Of a stretch of DNA of 64,000 bases, positions 16,025-23,610 are shown in pieces (the stretch's first letter is position 1; each line of letters opens with the position of its first letter). The stretch comes from Bacillota bacterium (GTDB lineage: Bacteria; Bacillota; Clostridia; Lachnospirales; Lachnospiraceae), in contig JAEZUM010000006.1 of the NCBI GenBank assembly GCA_023421075.1, forward strand, positions 18,592-82,591, given 5' to 3'. The notes beneath the pieces are model-generated. The model was not told where the DNA came from and did no database searches. It saw nothing but the letters and a program-made list of their open reading frames with translations. The position numbers and the translations under genes were made by a program.

Positions 16025-17122
16025 ATGAATAAGTTTAATTTGGAAGCATATCTGAGTAATGGGGTAGAAGCGATTGTAAATAGTACGTTAAGAGCTACTT
16101 TGTCTAATCCGAAGGAAAGTATATTCATGGCAAAGTTTGCATTAGCTAGTAAGAATGCAAGAAAACTAAGGCAGGAGGCAGAGAAAAACGGGGAGCATAT
16201 TCCTCCGTTTTTAATCGCCAGTATAACGAGCAAATGCAATTTGTATTGCAAAGGATGTTATGCAAGAGCAAATCATTCCTGTCATGATAAAGCAGAAGGT
16301 AATCAGTTAAATGATTTGGAATGGAGGAAGATATTTCAGGAGGCCGGAGAACTAGGAGTCAGCTTTATCCTCTTAGCCGGTGGTGAGCCATTACTGCGAC
16401 CTGATTTGTTACGTACAGCGGGAAAGCTTCCCGAAATCGTCTTTCCGGTGTTCACCAACGGAACAATGCTTCGTGAGGATTACATAACACTGTTCGACAA
16501 GCATAGAAACCTTGTTCCGATCATTAGTATCGAGGGCAATGAAGAGACGACGGATATTCGTCGCGGAAGCGGGGTATATCAGCAGGTACTTGACGGAATG
16601 GAACGAATGAAATCAAATAAGCTTCTCTATGGGGCTTCGATTACTGTAACGAAGCAAAATATCAGTGAGGTAACCTCTGAGGAATTTCTTACTGTATTAG
16701 CAGAGCGTGGCTGCAAGGTGGTTATCTATGTTGAATATGTTCCGGTCAGTGATAAGACGAAATACCTGGCCCCGGAGGATTCGGACAGAGAATACCTGGA
16801 GCGGCAGTTAATGGTGCTTCGTCAAGGAAGAGAGGATATGTTGTTTATCTCTTTTCCCGGGGATGAAAAGACCTCCGGAGGTTGTCTGGCAGCAGGCAGA
16901 GGTTTCTTTCATATTAATCCCCAAGGAGCTGCGGAGCCTTGTCCCTTTTCACCTTACTCTGACACGAACCTTAGGAACGTATCCCTGAGAGATGCTCTGA
17001 ATTCTCCTCTGTTTCGTAAGCTACGAGATGGTAATATATTATTCGCCGAGCATACGGGAGGCTGTGTCCTTTTTGAACAAGAGAGTACAGTTCAAGCGTT
17101 GCTTCATACAAGCTCCAATTAG
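16025..17122 (+). CDS. Radical SAM protein with SPASM-like C-terminus
   Basis: The 365-residue protein has CNLYCKGCYAR (Cys-x3-Cys-x2-Cys) near residue 71 and the LLAGGEPLLRPDL segment that contacts SAM. The C-terminal part has further cysteines (GGCLAAGRGFFHINP, EPCPFSP, GGCVLFE), resembling an auxiliary-cluster SPASM or half-SPASM domain. An amphipathic N-terminal region precedes the barrel. The start at 16025 has AAAGGG 9 bases upstream; the ATG at 16016 is too close to it. No peptide substrate was found nearby, so the reaction is unknown. It stands alone between terminated neighbours. Confidence 0.85.
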   Translation: MNKFNLEAYLSNGVEAIVNSTLRATLSNPKESIFMAKFALASKNARKLRQEAEKNGEHIPPFLIASITSKCNLYCKGCYARANHSCHDKAEGNQLNDLEWRKIFQEAGELGVSFILLAGGEPLLRPDLLRTAGKLPEIVFPVFTNGTMLREDYITLFDKHRNLVPIISIEGNEETTDIRRGSGVYQQVLDGMERMKSNKLLYGASITVTKQNISEVTSEEFLTVLAERGCKVVIYVEYVPVSDKTKYLAPEDSDREYLERQLMVLRQGREDMLFISFPGDEKTSGGCLAAGRGFFHINPQGAAEPCPFSPYSDTNLRNVSLRDALNSPLFRKLRDGNILFAEHTGGCVLFEQESTVQALLHTSSN

Positions 17123-17153
17123 TATTTTATAATCACTTTATCTATGACTTAAT

Positions 17154-17201
17154 AATGCACTTCAACCATTGGTAATTTTGAATGGTTTGAGGTGCATTTT
17201 C
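17154..17201 (+). terminator. Terminator after the radical SAM gene
   Basis: An imperfect inverted repeat (AATGCACTTCAA-CCATT with AATGGTTTGAGGTGCATT, one bulge) around a short loop ends in TTTTCT. It follows the radical SAM stop by about 30 bases. Confidence 0.7.
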
Positions 17202-17300
17202 TATGTAAAGTGCAAAGAAGCGATTATTTAAAATGGAACCGGTCATATGGATTGCGTTTTCATAAGAGTGATATAGACATTAGATAAATATAAAATAATA

Positions 17301-17364
17301 TTAGATGAAATTCTAACATATAGATTGACAATCATAAAATAATATGTTAGATTAATATCTAACA
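17301..17364 (+). promoter_or_regulatory. Promoter and palindromic operator of the MFS/wHTH operon
   Basis: TTGACA at 17325-17330 and TAGATT at 17348-17353 are 17 bases apart. The perfect palindrome TGTTAGAT-N4-ATCTAACA at 17345-17364 covers the -10 box, and an imperfect relative (TTAGAT-GAAA-TTCTAA) lies at 17301-17316 just upstream of the -35. Operators of the form TTAGAT/ATCTAA at a promoter suit an ArsR-like repressor. The operon's own second gene encodes such a winged-helix protein, so autorepression is the simplest reading. Confidence 0.7.
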
Positions 17365-17412
17365 AGAAATATATGGATTACAATACCTATTTTTGATATG
17401 GAAGGGGAACCT

Positions 17413-18723
17413 ATGGACATGGAAGAGAAGATTGGATATAAACAGATACTGAGACAAAAGGAGTATATGAAAACCATCATAGCAGCACTAATCAATCGAT
17501 TTGGAGATTCTATCGACGGTATCGCACTTATCTGGTTAGTATATCAGCTGACACAGAGTGCAGCCTGGTCGGCACTTATATTTGGTGTGAACAGAATTCC
17601 GACAATATTCTTGCAGCCCTTTGCCGGAGCAGCAATTGAGGGCAAGAACAAGAAGCAGATCATGATAGTAACCGACGTCATTAGAGGGCTTTGCGTTGGA
17701 TTTATTGCGACTGCTTTTGTATTCGGGTTCTTAAATCAATGGTGGTTACTGGGAGCTACAATTATTATCTCCTGTGCGGAGGCCTTCCGAGGTCCTGCTT
17801 CCTCTGCCTTGATCCCTAAGCTCCTTGATAAGAAGTATTATGCCTTTGGATTGTCCTTAAACTCCAGTGCCTGCAATGTGATGGAGCTGATTGGCCTTGG
17901 TGCTGCCGGTGTAATTATATCATTGTTCTCTGTATCAACAGCGATCTATATCGATATGATCACCTTTTTCCTTTCGGCACTGATTATTCTGACACTAAGA
18001 GTAAAGGAAGAAAATCTGGTGAAGGGAAGAATTAATGCAAAAGAATACATGAGCAGCTTAAAGGGAGGATTTTCTTATCTGAAGGAAAATTCTTTGCTAC
18101 GATATTTTGTACTGCTGGCAGTCTTTTTAAATGCGGTGCTGGTACCACTCAACAGCTTGCAGGCACCACTGATTAGTGAAGTGTTGAAGGTGAATGAAAT
18201 AATGCTGTCTGTTCTTGGGTTCGCGATTACAACCGGGATGATTGCTGGTGCGGCAAGCTATCCATACCTCAGTAATAAATTAAATAAGAGAGGAATCGCT
18301 TCCTTTAGTGCATATTCCATCGGTGTTTATTATCTGATCTTTGTAATAGTCGGTAGATTTATCACCTCGAAGCCTTTGATTTATATCCTGATTTCAATCT
18401 CCTCTTTTATTGTAGGAACAGCGGTAGCTCTGTTGTCAACCTTCTGTAATGTGGAATTTGTTAAGAATATTCAAGTGGAGTATATCGCACGCGTATCTTC
18501 AATCTTTAGCGCCAGCTGTGTAGCGGCGATTCCCGTAGTATCTTTTCTCGTAAGTGTACTTGCAGGTTTCACCCCAACTGTAGTATTATTCTTAATAGCA
18601 GGTATAATCGATATCATAGTCAGCACCATGTTAATCAGGAAGAAACGGTTTGCAGCTATGGATCTTGAAGAAACGGAGGATATTTTAAGTGGAGAAGAAG
18701 TTGCAGATAGTACAGCATGCTAA
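17413..18723 (+). CDS. MFS transporter
   Basis: The 436-residue protein has about twelve hydrophobic segments and belongs to the MFS_3/enterobactin-exporter-like drug efflux group (FGDSIDGIALIWLVYQLTQSA, then RIPTIFLQPFAGAAIE in the A-type loop). The start at 17413 is preferred because GAAGGGG lies 5 bases upstream; the ATG at 17398 has none. Its 3' end overlaps the following regulator by 35 bases, so the two are coupled. Substrate unknown; export of a toxic compound sensed through the operon's regulator is a reasonable inference. Confidence 0.9.
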   Translation: MDMEEKIGYKQILRQKEYMKTIIAALINRFGDSIDGIALIWLVYQLTQSAAWSALIFGVNRIPTIFLQPFAGAAIEGKNKKQIMIVTDVIRGLCVGFIATAFVFGFLNQWWLLGATIIISCAEAFRGPASSALIPKLLDKKYYAFGLSLNSSACNVMELIGLGAAGVIISLFSVSTAIYIDMITFFLSALIILTLRVKEENLVKGRINAKEYMSSLKGGFSYLKENSLLRYFVLLAVFLNAVLVPLNSLQAPLISEVLKVNEIMLSVLGFAITTGMIAGAASYPYLSNKLNKRGIASFSAYSIGVYYLIFVIVGRFITSKPLIYILISISSFIVGTAVALLSTFCNVEFVKNIQVEYIARVSSIFSASCVAAIPVVSFLVSVLAGFTPTVVLFLIAGIIDIIVSTMLIRKKRFAAMDLEETEDILSGEEVADSTAC

Positions 18724-19795
18724 TCTGGTGGACGAAGCCTTTGTACTCCTTTATTATTGTGTCAATAAGGATGACATGGAGGAGACGTATGAGCGATATG
18801 CAGATTTACATCAGAATAATATCGAGGAATATAATGAGCGATTCCATCTTGTCCATACCATTTGTACCGATGTGAAGAAGCATTTTTCTGACAGAGGGGA
18901 ACGGCTCGAATATCTGTTTAAAGCAAGAAATGCAGACTTTATGACCTATGCTGCAATATCAATACTATGGAATTTCCATGATTATAATAAGAAGCTGATA
19001 CCTTTTGAGGAAGCCTTTGGAGCATTAGAGGAGGAGAAAAAGGTTCAAAGCTATGCCGGATTAATCGATTCGGATGAATATTTTAATACATCGAAGGAGG
19101 AATTAAGAAACCTCTCCGATCTAATGGCATTTCTTGAGAACTCCTCTCTGGAAGGGGAAGCGAAATGGGAGATTATTAAGATATTTAATCATCAAGAGGT
19201 ATTTTATAACGAAGTGAATGACTTGTTGGCAGAGACAATCGAACTGTTAGGAAACAGACATCAAGACACCATCCGTAAGATGGAGAAGGCATTCTATGAG
19301 TATTGGACTGACTATCAGAGTAAGAAGGATATAATCGAAACGATAAAAGAAAAGCTGAGTATCACTTGGGAAAGCCGTTTGGCCGGTACCGTTATCGTGC
19401 CACACTTGTTTCGGCCCTTTAGCATAGCCTTATCCATGGATGCGGAGGAACTCTCCAAACCCGATGTCATCCGTATCGGTATTATGATGAATGAGGATTT
19501 TGTCCTTACCGGCAAACGCATCAAGAAAGAGGATATTGTGAATATCGGAAAGCTGTTCAGTGATAAGAGCAAGGTAGATATCCTTGAAATAGCAGGAAAG
19601 AAGCCCTGTTACGGGAAGGAACTGGCCAATGAATTACAGCTCTCGACGGCAACCATCTCCTATCATGTGAACTCTTTATTGAAGGAAGGGTTATTAAAGG
19701 CTGAGGTAGAAGCAAATAAAGTATATTATAGTTTGAACCGGGAGAAGCTATCTGCCTATTTTGAGGATGTTAAGGATTATTTTCTACGGGGATAG
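18689..19795 (+). CDS. Winged-helix (ArsR-type) transcriptional regulator with long N-terminal domain
   Basis: The 368-residue protein starts with GTG inside the MFS gene. The last 80 residues are an ArsR-type winged helix: SDKSKVDILEIAGKKPCYGKELANELQLSTATISYHVNSLLKEGLLKAE. The N-terminal 270 residues are acidic, mostly helical and without a recognised domain; this is far longer than classical 100-residue ArsR repressors and probably senses a ligand. Coupling to the efflux gene and the palindrome at the promoter point to local autoregulation. No cysteine-rich metal site is visible, so a metal ligand is not suggested. Confidence 0.82.
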   Translation: MEKKLQIVQHANLVDEAFVLLYYCVNKDDMEETYERYADLHQNNIEEYNERFHLVHTICTDVKKHFSDRGERLEYLFKARNADFMTYAAISILWNFHDYNKKLIPFEEAFGALEEEKKVQSYAGLIDSDEYFNTSKEELRNLSDLMAFLENSSLEGEAKWEIIKIFNHQEVFYNEVNDLLAETIELLGNRHQDTIRKMEKAFYEYWTDYQSKKDIIETIKEKLSITWESRLAGTVIVPHLFRPFSIALSMDAEELSKPDVIRIGIMMNEDFVLTGKRIKKEDIVNIGKLFSDKSKVDILEIAGKKPCYGKELANELQLSTATISYHVNSLLKEGLLKAEVEANKVYYSLNREKLSAYFEDVKDYFLRG

Positions 19796-19933
19796 CTTGA
19801 AACCGGTAAGGCTTTCTGTCGGAAAGAGACAGAAAATAGAATGATCCATGAGAAATATAATATAACCCATTGGATATCCGGATAGGTTTGAGGTAAACTA
19901 CAGGTTAGAATAATTCGTTCACAGGAGGAGCTT

Positions 19934-20836
19934 ATGAAGCCGAATATGTCCCAAAACAGAAATCCTGCAGACGCCAATCAGATTACTCGCGAGTATTTTG
20001 ATTCGTTGCTGATTGAAATGCGCCACATCGATTCCGTTATCCCGTCCACAGCCTTAGAATTATACGGGGAAGCCTTTGCTACACCGGTCATGACAGCGGC
20101 GTTATCGCATCTGAAGAATTGTCATCCCGGCGGAATGGCGGAGATGGCCAGAGGAGCAGCTGCTGCAAAGGCAGTCATGTGGACCGGTATGGGGGAGGAA
20201 TCTGAGCTGGAGGAGATTACTGCGACAAAAGCAAAGACAATCAAAATAATCAAACCTCATGCAGATAACCGAAATATTTATCGAAAGCTAGAGCACGCAG
20301 AGTCCTGCGGATGCCTTGCAGTGGGAATGGATATTGATCATGCCTTCAACAGCAGGGGGCAATATGATACCGTACTAGGACTTCCGATGACCGGAAAAAC
20401 CCTTGATGAAATTAAGGATTTCGTGAAAGCGACTAAGCTGCCCTTTATCATTAAGGGCGTGCTGAGCGAACGCGACGCCGATAAATGTCTGGAAGCAGGA
20501 GTGAAGGGGATCGTCGTATCCCATCATCATGGTATTCAGAATTATGCCATCCCGCCGCTTATGATCTTACCGAAGATAGCAAAACTGGTGAATCACAGTA
20601 TTCCGATCTTTGTGGATTGTGGTGTAACAAACGGTATGGATGTCTTTAAGGCATTAGCCCTTGGAGCGACAGCTGTGTCAGTAGGGCGTGAGCTGATGAC
20701 ACCGCTTAGTGCTGCCGGAGCACAGGGAGTGCAGGAAAGGATCCGGGAGATCACGGAGGAATTGGCCGGAGCGATGACACGGACCTGTTCGCCGGATTTG
20801 GAGCATATCGATCCGTCCGTGATTTGGAACAGATAA
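19934..20836 (+). CDS. FMN-dependent alpha-hydroxy-acid oxidase/dehydrogenase family protein
   Basis: The 300-residue protein is an FMN-binding TIM barrel of the lactate oxidase/glycolate oxidase family, shorter than the usual 350-370. Expected segments are present: FATPVMTAALSH, FIIKGVLSERDADKCLEAGVKGIVVS, VDCGVTNGMDVFKALALGATAVSVGRE and EITEELAGAMT at the C-terminus. The catalytic-His motif, normally SNHGGRQLD, reads SHHHGIQNY. A histidine remains but the substrate-carboxylate arginine is absent. AGGAGGAG precedes the ATG. In an anaerobe the electron acceptor is unlikely to be oxygen; the substrate is unknown. Confidence 0.85.
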   Translation: MKPNMSQNRNPADANQITREYFDSLLIEMRHIDSVIPSTALELYGEAFATPVMTAALSHLKNCHPGGMAEMARGAAAAKAVMWTGMGEESELEEITATKAKTIKIIKPHADNRNIYRKLEHAESCGCLAVGMDIDHAFNSRGQYDTVLGLPMTGKTLDEIKDFVKATKLPFIIKGVLSERDADKCLEAGVKGIVVSHHHGIQNYAIPPLMILPKIAKLVNHSIPIFVDCGVTNGMDVFKALALGATAVSVGRELMTPLSAAGAQGVQERIREITEELAGAMTRTCSPDLEHIDPSVIWNR

Positions 20837-20881
20837 AGAGTTATCAAGAAAGAAGTTGTTGAAATAAATATGATTTCAGAA

Positions 20882-20927
20882 AAAGGACCAGCGGCTCCCA
20901 GTATACACAGGGTACCGTTGGTCCTTT
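20882..20927. terminator. Terminator between the hydroxy-acid oxidase and sfsA genes
   Basis: An inverted repeat with arms AAAGGACCAGCGG and CCGTTGGTCCTTT (one G-U pair) lies between convergent genes. The flanking A-rich and T-rich ends allow termination on both strands. Confidence 0.75.
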
Positions 20928-20972
20928 CCTTCTATTTAACTCTGACATCAATCCTTATTATATAGGGAGCAT

Positions 20973-21659
20973 TTACAGCTGTATTTTTACCTCGGCCCCG
21001 AGTTCGATACCATCCTCTGTAACCACACAATCGCAGGCAAGCACCGATACACCTTGATCCCTTGCGATAGACAGAGCTTCCGATAATTTGGGATCTCTCA
21101 TTGTATTTGGTGTAAAGTATCTGACACCCTTCATCTGTATTAGGAAGAAGATATAACCCTCATAGCCTTTCTGTACAGCCTTGATCATCTCATAAATATG
21201 CTTCGTGCCCCGTTCAGTGGGAGCGTCCGGAAACATTGCCACACCGTCCGATTCCAGCGTCACACCCTTAACCTCAATGAATCCCTTTCGCTCCCCTGCT
21301 TCAAAATATATATCAAAGCGGGAATTGCCATAGACCACCTCTCTTGTCAGCTTAGTTACCGCAGGAAGCTCCTTTATTCGATTATCCCTTATGCTTTCGT
21401 AGACTACCGCATTGGGTACCTGTGAATCGATATTGATTAAGACGTCTCCCTTACAAGCAGCGATGAGTGAGTACTTTGTCTTACGCTCTTTGTTCGCGGC
21501 CTCTTCTAAAATTACCTTAGTTCCCTCTTGCAGAATTTCTTTGCATCTACCCGTATTCTTGACATGTACAATTTCTTCTTTGCCGTCTACAAGTACATGA
21601 GCTAGAAAACGATTCGGACGAATTAGAAAAATAGCTTTTTTCGTATTGTGATATTTCAA
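20973..21659 (-). CDS. sfsA: DNA/RNA nuclease SfsA
   Basis: SfsA was named for sugar fermentation stimulation in E. coli and contains an OB-like N-terminal part and a PD-(D/E)xK nuclease-type fold. The 228-residue product shows RPNRFLAHVLVDG at the N-terminus, KNTGRCKEIL, SRFDIYFEAG, FIEVKGVTL with the E-x-K of the nuclease core, and FPDAPTERGTKHI. Translation starts at TTG 21659, with AGGAGG 7 bases upstream. The frame runs on to 21767, but that extension is unlike the family N-terminus. Confidence 0.92.
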   Translation of the reverse strand: MKYHNTKKAIFLIRPNRFLAHVLVDGKEEIVHVKNTGRCKEILQEGTKVILEEAANKERKTKYSLIAACKGDVLINIDSQVPNAVVYESIRDNRIKELPAVTKLTREVVYGNSRFDIYFEAGERKGFIEVKGVTLESDGVAMFPDAPTERGTKHIYEMIKAVQKGYEGYIFFLIQMKGVRYFTPNTMRDPKLSEALSIARDQGVSVLACDCVVTEDGIELGAEVKIQL

Positions 21660-21802
21660 GACAGGACCTCCTATACTTGCACAGCATTGATTTGGTTTGA
21701 GACAACTAGTATGAGTATAGCATAGAAGCATACCTGAAACAATGAGAAGAGGAGGATAGAAATGCACAGGAATGAAAGAGGCTTCCTCCTATCAGAAAGT
21801 GG

Positions 21803-21852
21803 TTGACATGAGATGACAAAAGTAGTATTCTGTTAATAGACCACTCGGTCTA
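21803..21852 (+). promoter_or_regulatory. Promoter and TetR-type operator
   Basis: TTGACA at 21803-21808 and TATTCT at 21826-21831 are spaced by 17 bases. The perfect inverted repeat TAGACC-N4-GGTCTA at 21837-21852 covers the expected transcription start. This form is common for TetR/AcrR repressors, and the gene directly downstream encodes one, so autorepression is expected. Confidence 0.8.
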
Positions 21853-21874
21853 TAAATTCAAAAAATGATTGGAG

Positions 21875-22501
21875 ATGATTTTTCTGAAGGACAGAAGCTT
21901 TGAGCGACGGGATGAACTGCTAGAAGCAGCACTGAATGAATTTACAATAAAAACCTATGAGGAGGCTTCCTTAAACACAATTATTAAGAATGCAGGAATT
22001 AGTAAAGGAACATTCTATTATCATTTTACGGACAAGCAAGCTCTTTATCTATTTCTACTGGAACAATCTGTCGCTAAGAAGTGGGATTATATTAATGAAC
22101 AGTATAAAACGAAGGAACAGATACCCCAAGGCAGTATATTTGATAAATTTAAGGATCAAGCAAGAATTGCTATGGAATTTGCTATGCAATATCCCAAGTA
22201 TCATGAGCTTGGTCAGATGTTTTCAAAAGAGAAGGGTAATCCGATCTATGAGGTAGCCCTGGCCAAGATGGGTGGAGATACAGAGAAGCTCCTTGGATCA
22301 ATGATAGAAAAGGAATATGAAGCCGGCAGCTTTCAAGAAGGGTATTCAAAGGATTTTTTGGTTAGGACCTTAGGGTATCTTTTTACACATTTTCACGAGA
22401 TCTTTCATCGGGAAGAGGATTTTCGACTCGATATTATGTTATCTCACCTGGATGAATATGTTAACCTGATCCGTTTTGGGATTGAGAAAAATAAAGAATA
22501 G
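21875..22501 (+). CDS. TetR/AcrR family transcriptional regulator
   Basis: The roughly 208-residue protein has a TetR N-terminal helix-turn-helix: RRDELLEAALNEFTIKTYEEASLNTIIKNAGISKGTFYYHFTDKQAL. The remainder is a helical ligand-binding domain of unknown specificity. The start is unclear: the ATG at 21875 abuts its only GGAG, and a TTG at 21869 has no ribosome site; a start at a slightly later codon is possible without loss of the DNA-binding domain. It is followed 11 bases later by a membrane protein and is likely to control that pair through the palindrome at 21837-21852. Confidence 0.9.
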   Translation: MIFLKDRSFERRDELLEAALNEFTIKTYEEASLNTIIKNAGISKGTFYYHFTDKQALYLFLLEQSVAKKWDYINEQYKTKEQIPQGSIFDKFKDQARIAMEFAMQYPKYHELGQMFSKEKGNPIYEVALAKMGGDTEKLLGSMIEKEYEAGSFQEGYSKDFLVRTLGYLFTHFHEIFHREEDFRLDIMLSHLDEYVNLIRFGIEKNKE

Positions 22502-22512
22502 GAGAGGATATT

Positions 22513-23097
22513 ATGAATAATGCAAAAACAAAGTTATATGATCGGATTTTTGCAGCCATATTTGCTGTGCTTACCATTGTATTTGTAATGATTGGCTTTA
22601 TGAATGAGGGGTTGTTTGATTGGGCATTTGCCCGTCACCAAAACCAACTGAGTTGGTATATCAGACCGTTATTCCTGATTCCCTTCTGCTTTTTTGCGTA
22701 TCGAAGAAGCCTGGCCGGTATATTCGGGACTATGTTTTTTCTTGTAACCAGTATGATGTGGTTCCCGGTACCGGTAGAGGTGAATAGTACAGTTAGTGAT
22801 TTTCTGGCAATGGAGAAAGAGTATCTAACCGGTGAGTGGGGGACCTCCAAGATATTAATTACAATACTGGTTCCTGCTTCCTTGACCGTATTGGCCTTAG
22901 CTCTCTGGAAACGCAGCCTTTGGATGGGAATATCGACACTTATTTTCATTGCCGTTGCCAAGATGCTTTGGAGTGTGGTGTTTGGCGGTGAATCAGGTAA
23001 ATCAGTTATAGTACCCGCCCTGATCGGTTTGGTTGTCTGTATCGTAATGGTTGTGCTGGGTTTTATTAAACTGGAGAGGAAGAAAAACCAAGCATAA
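22513..23097 (+). CDS. Membrane protein of unknown function in a TetR operon
   Basis: This encodes 194 residues with about five hydrophobic segments (for example IFAAIFAVLTIVFVMIGF, YIRPLFLIPFCFFAYRR, ILITILVPASLTVLALAL, VPALIGLVVCIVMVVLGF). AGGAGAGG precedes the ATG and the gap to the TetR gene is 11 bases. I do not recognise a named family. The TetR partner suggests that it responds to a small molecule or membrane stress, but no transporter motif is evident. Confidence 0.75.
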   Translation: MNNAKTKLYDRIFAAIFAVLTIVFVMIGFMNEGLFDWAFARHQNQLSWYIRPLFLIPFCFFAYRRSLAGIFGTMFFLVTSMMWFPVPVEVNSTVSDFLAMEKEYLTGEWGTSKILITILVPASLTVLALALWKRSLWMGISTLIFIAVAKMLWSVVFGGESGKSVIVPALIGLVVCIVMVVLGFIKLERKKNQA

Positions 23098-23124
23098 TTT
23101 ATGATGTCATTATAGGAATAGGTA

Positions 23125-23168
23125 GACCCCCTTCTTCGGTGAGAAGCCGATGAAGGGGGTCTTCTTTT
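23125..23168 (+). terminator. Terminator after the TetR/membrane-protein operon
   Basis: A strong G+C-rich hairpin with arms GACCCCCTTC and GAAGGGGGTC, extended inward by partial pairing, is followed by TTCTTTT. It separates the operon from the riboswitch-controlled chemoreceptor gene. Confidence 0.88.
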
Positions 23169-23261
23169 GAAATACAGTAGCGTAAAGAGTGTATTGTGTG
23201 AATGGCATATTTATAACAAAGCTTAAAAAAATTTAATTTTTGAAATTTTTGTTAATACCAG

Positions 23262-23290
23262 TTGATTTTATATATAACATATCGTATAAT
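23262..23290 (+). promoter_or_regulatory. Sigma-A promoter upstream of the first c-di-GMP riboswitch
   Basis: TTGATT at 23262-23267 and TATAAT at 23285-23290 are 17 bases apart. Transcription would start near 23297, just before the riboswitch aptamer. Confidence 0.7.
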
Positions 23291-23304
23291 GCTAAATGTT
23301 GTTG

Positions 23305-23447
23305 ATAATAGCAAACTTACTGAAAAGTAAGGACGCAAAGCTGTGAATCTAAGGTGTTAACTATGATCGTCCAGTTGCCAAAGCAAAAAAAGCGGAAATA
23401 ACGATTTCTCTTATTGCTGTGGTTAAAAATACCACAGTTCTTTTTTT
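23305..23447 (+). promoter_or_regulatory. Cyclic-di-GMP-I (GEMM-I) riboswitch with terminator
   Basis: The aptamer spans about 23305-23385. It shows the conserved GCAAAC, a short hairpin TTACTGAAAAGTAA carrying the GAAA tetraloop, the core GGACGCAAAGC, and a second helix ending in a TTGCC closing strand, in the order of the Vibrio cholerae Vc2 class. About 30 bases later an intrinsic terminator with arms CTGTGGT (23417-23423) and ACCACAG (23431-23437) and a long T-run ends at 23447. Ligand-dependent termination before the chemoreceptor gene is therefore likely. The chemoreceptor starts 160 bases further on. Whether ligand turns expression on or off cannot be read from the sequence. Confidence 0.9.
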
Positions 23448-23610
23448 GTGAACATGATTTATTCAGTAGTTAATCCCCTGTGTACAAATACGTTCTATAC
23501 CTAACATCAGTGAGTTATCTCACCGGTGTATTAAATACTGCGTATTTTAGTAGAATTCATAGAAAAAAGTGTGGGTATGTAAAACAAATTTGAAAAGGAG
23601 AAATACTAAA

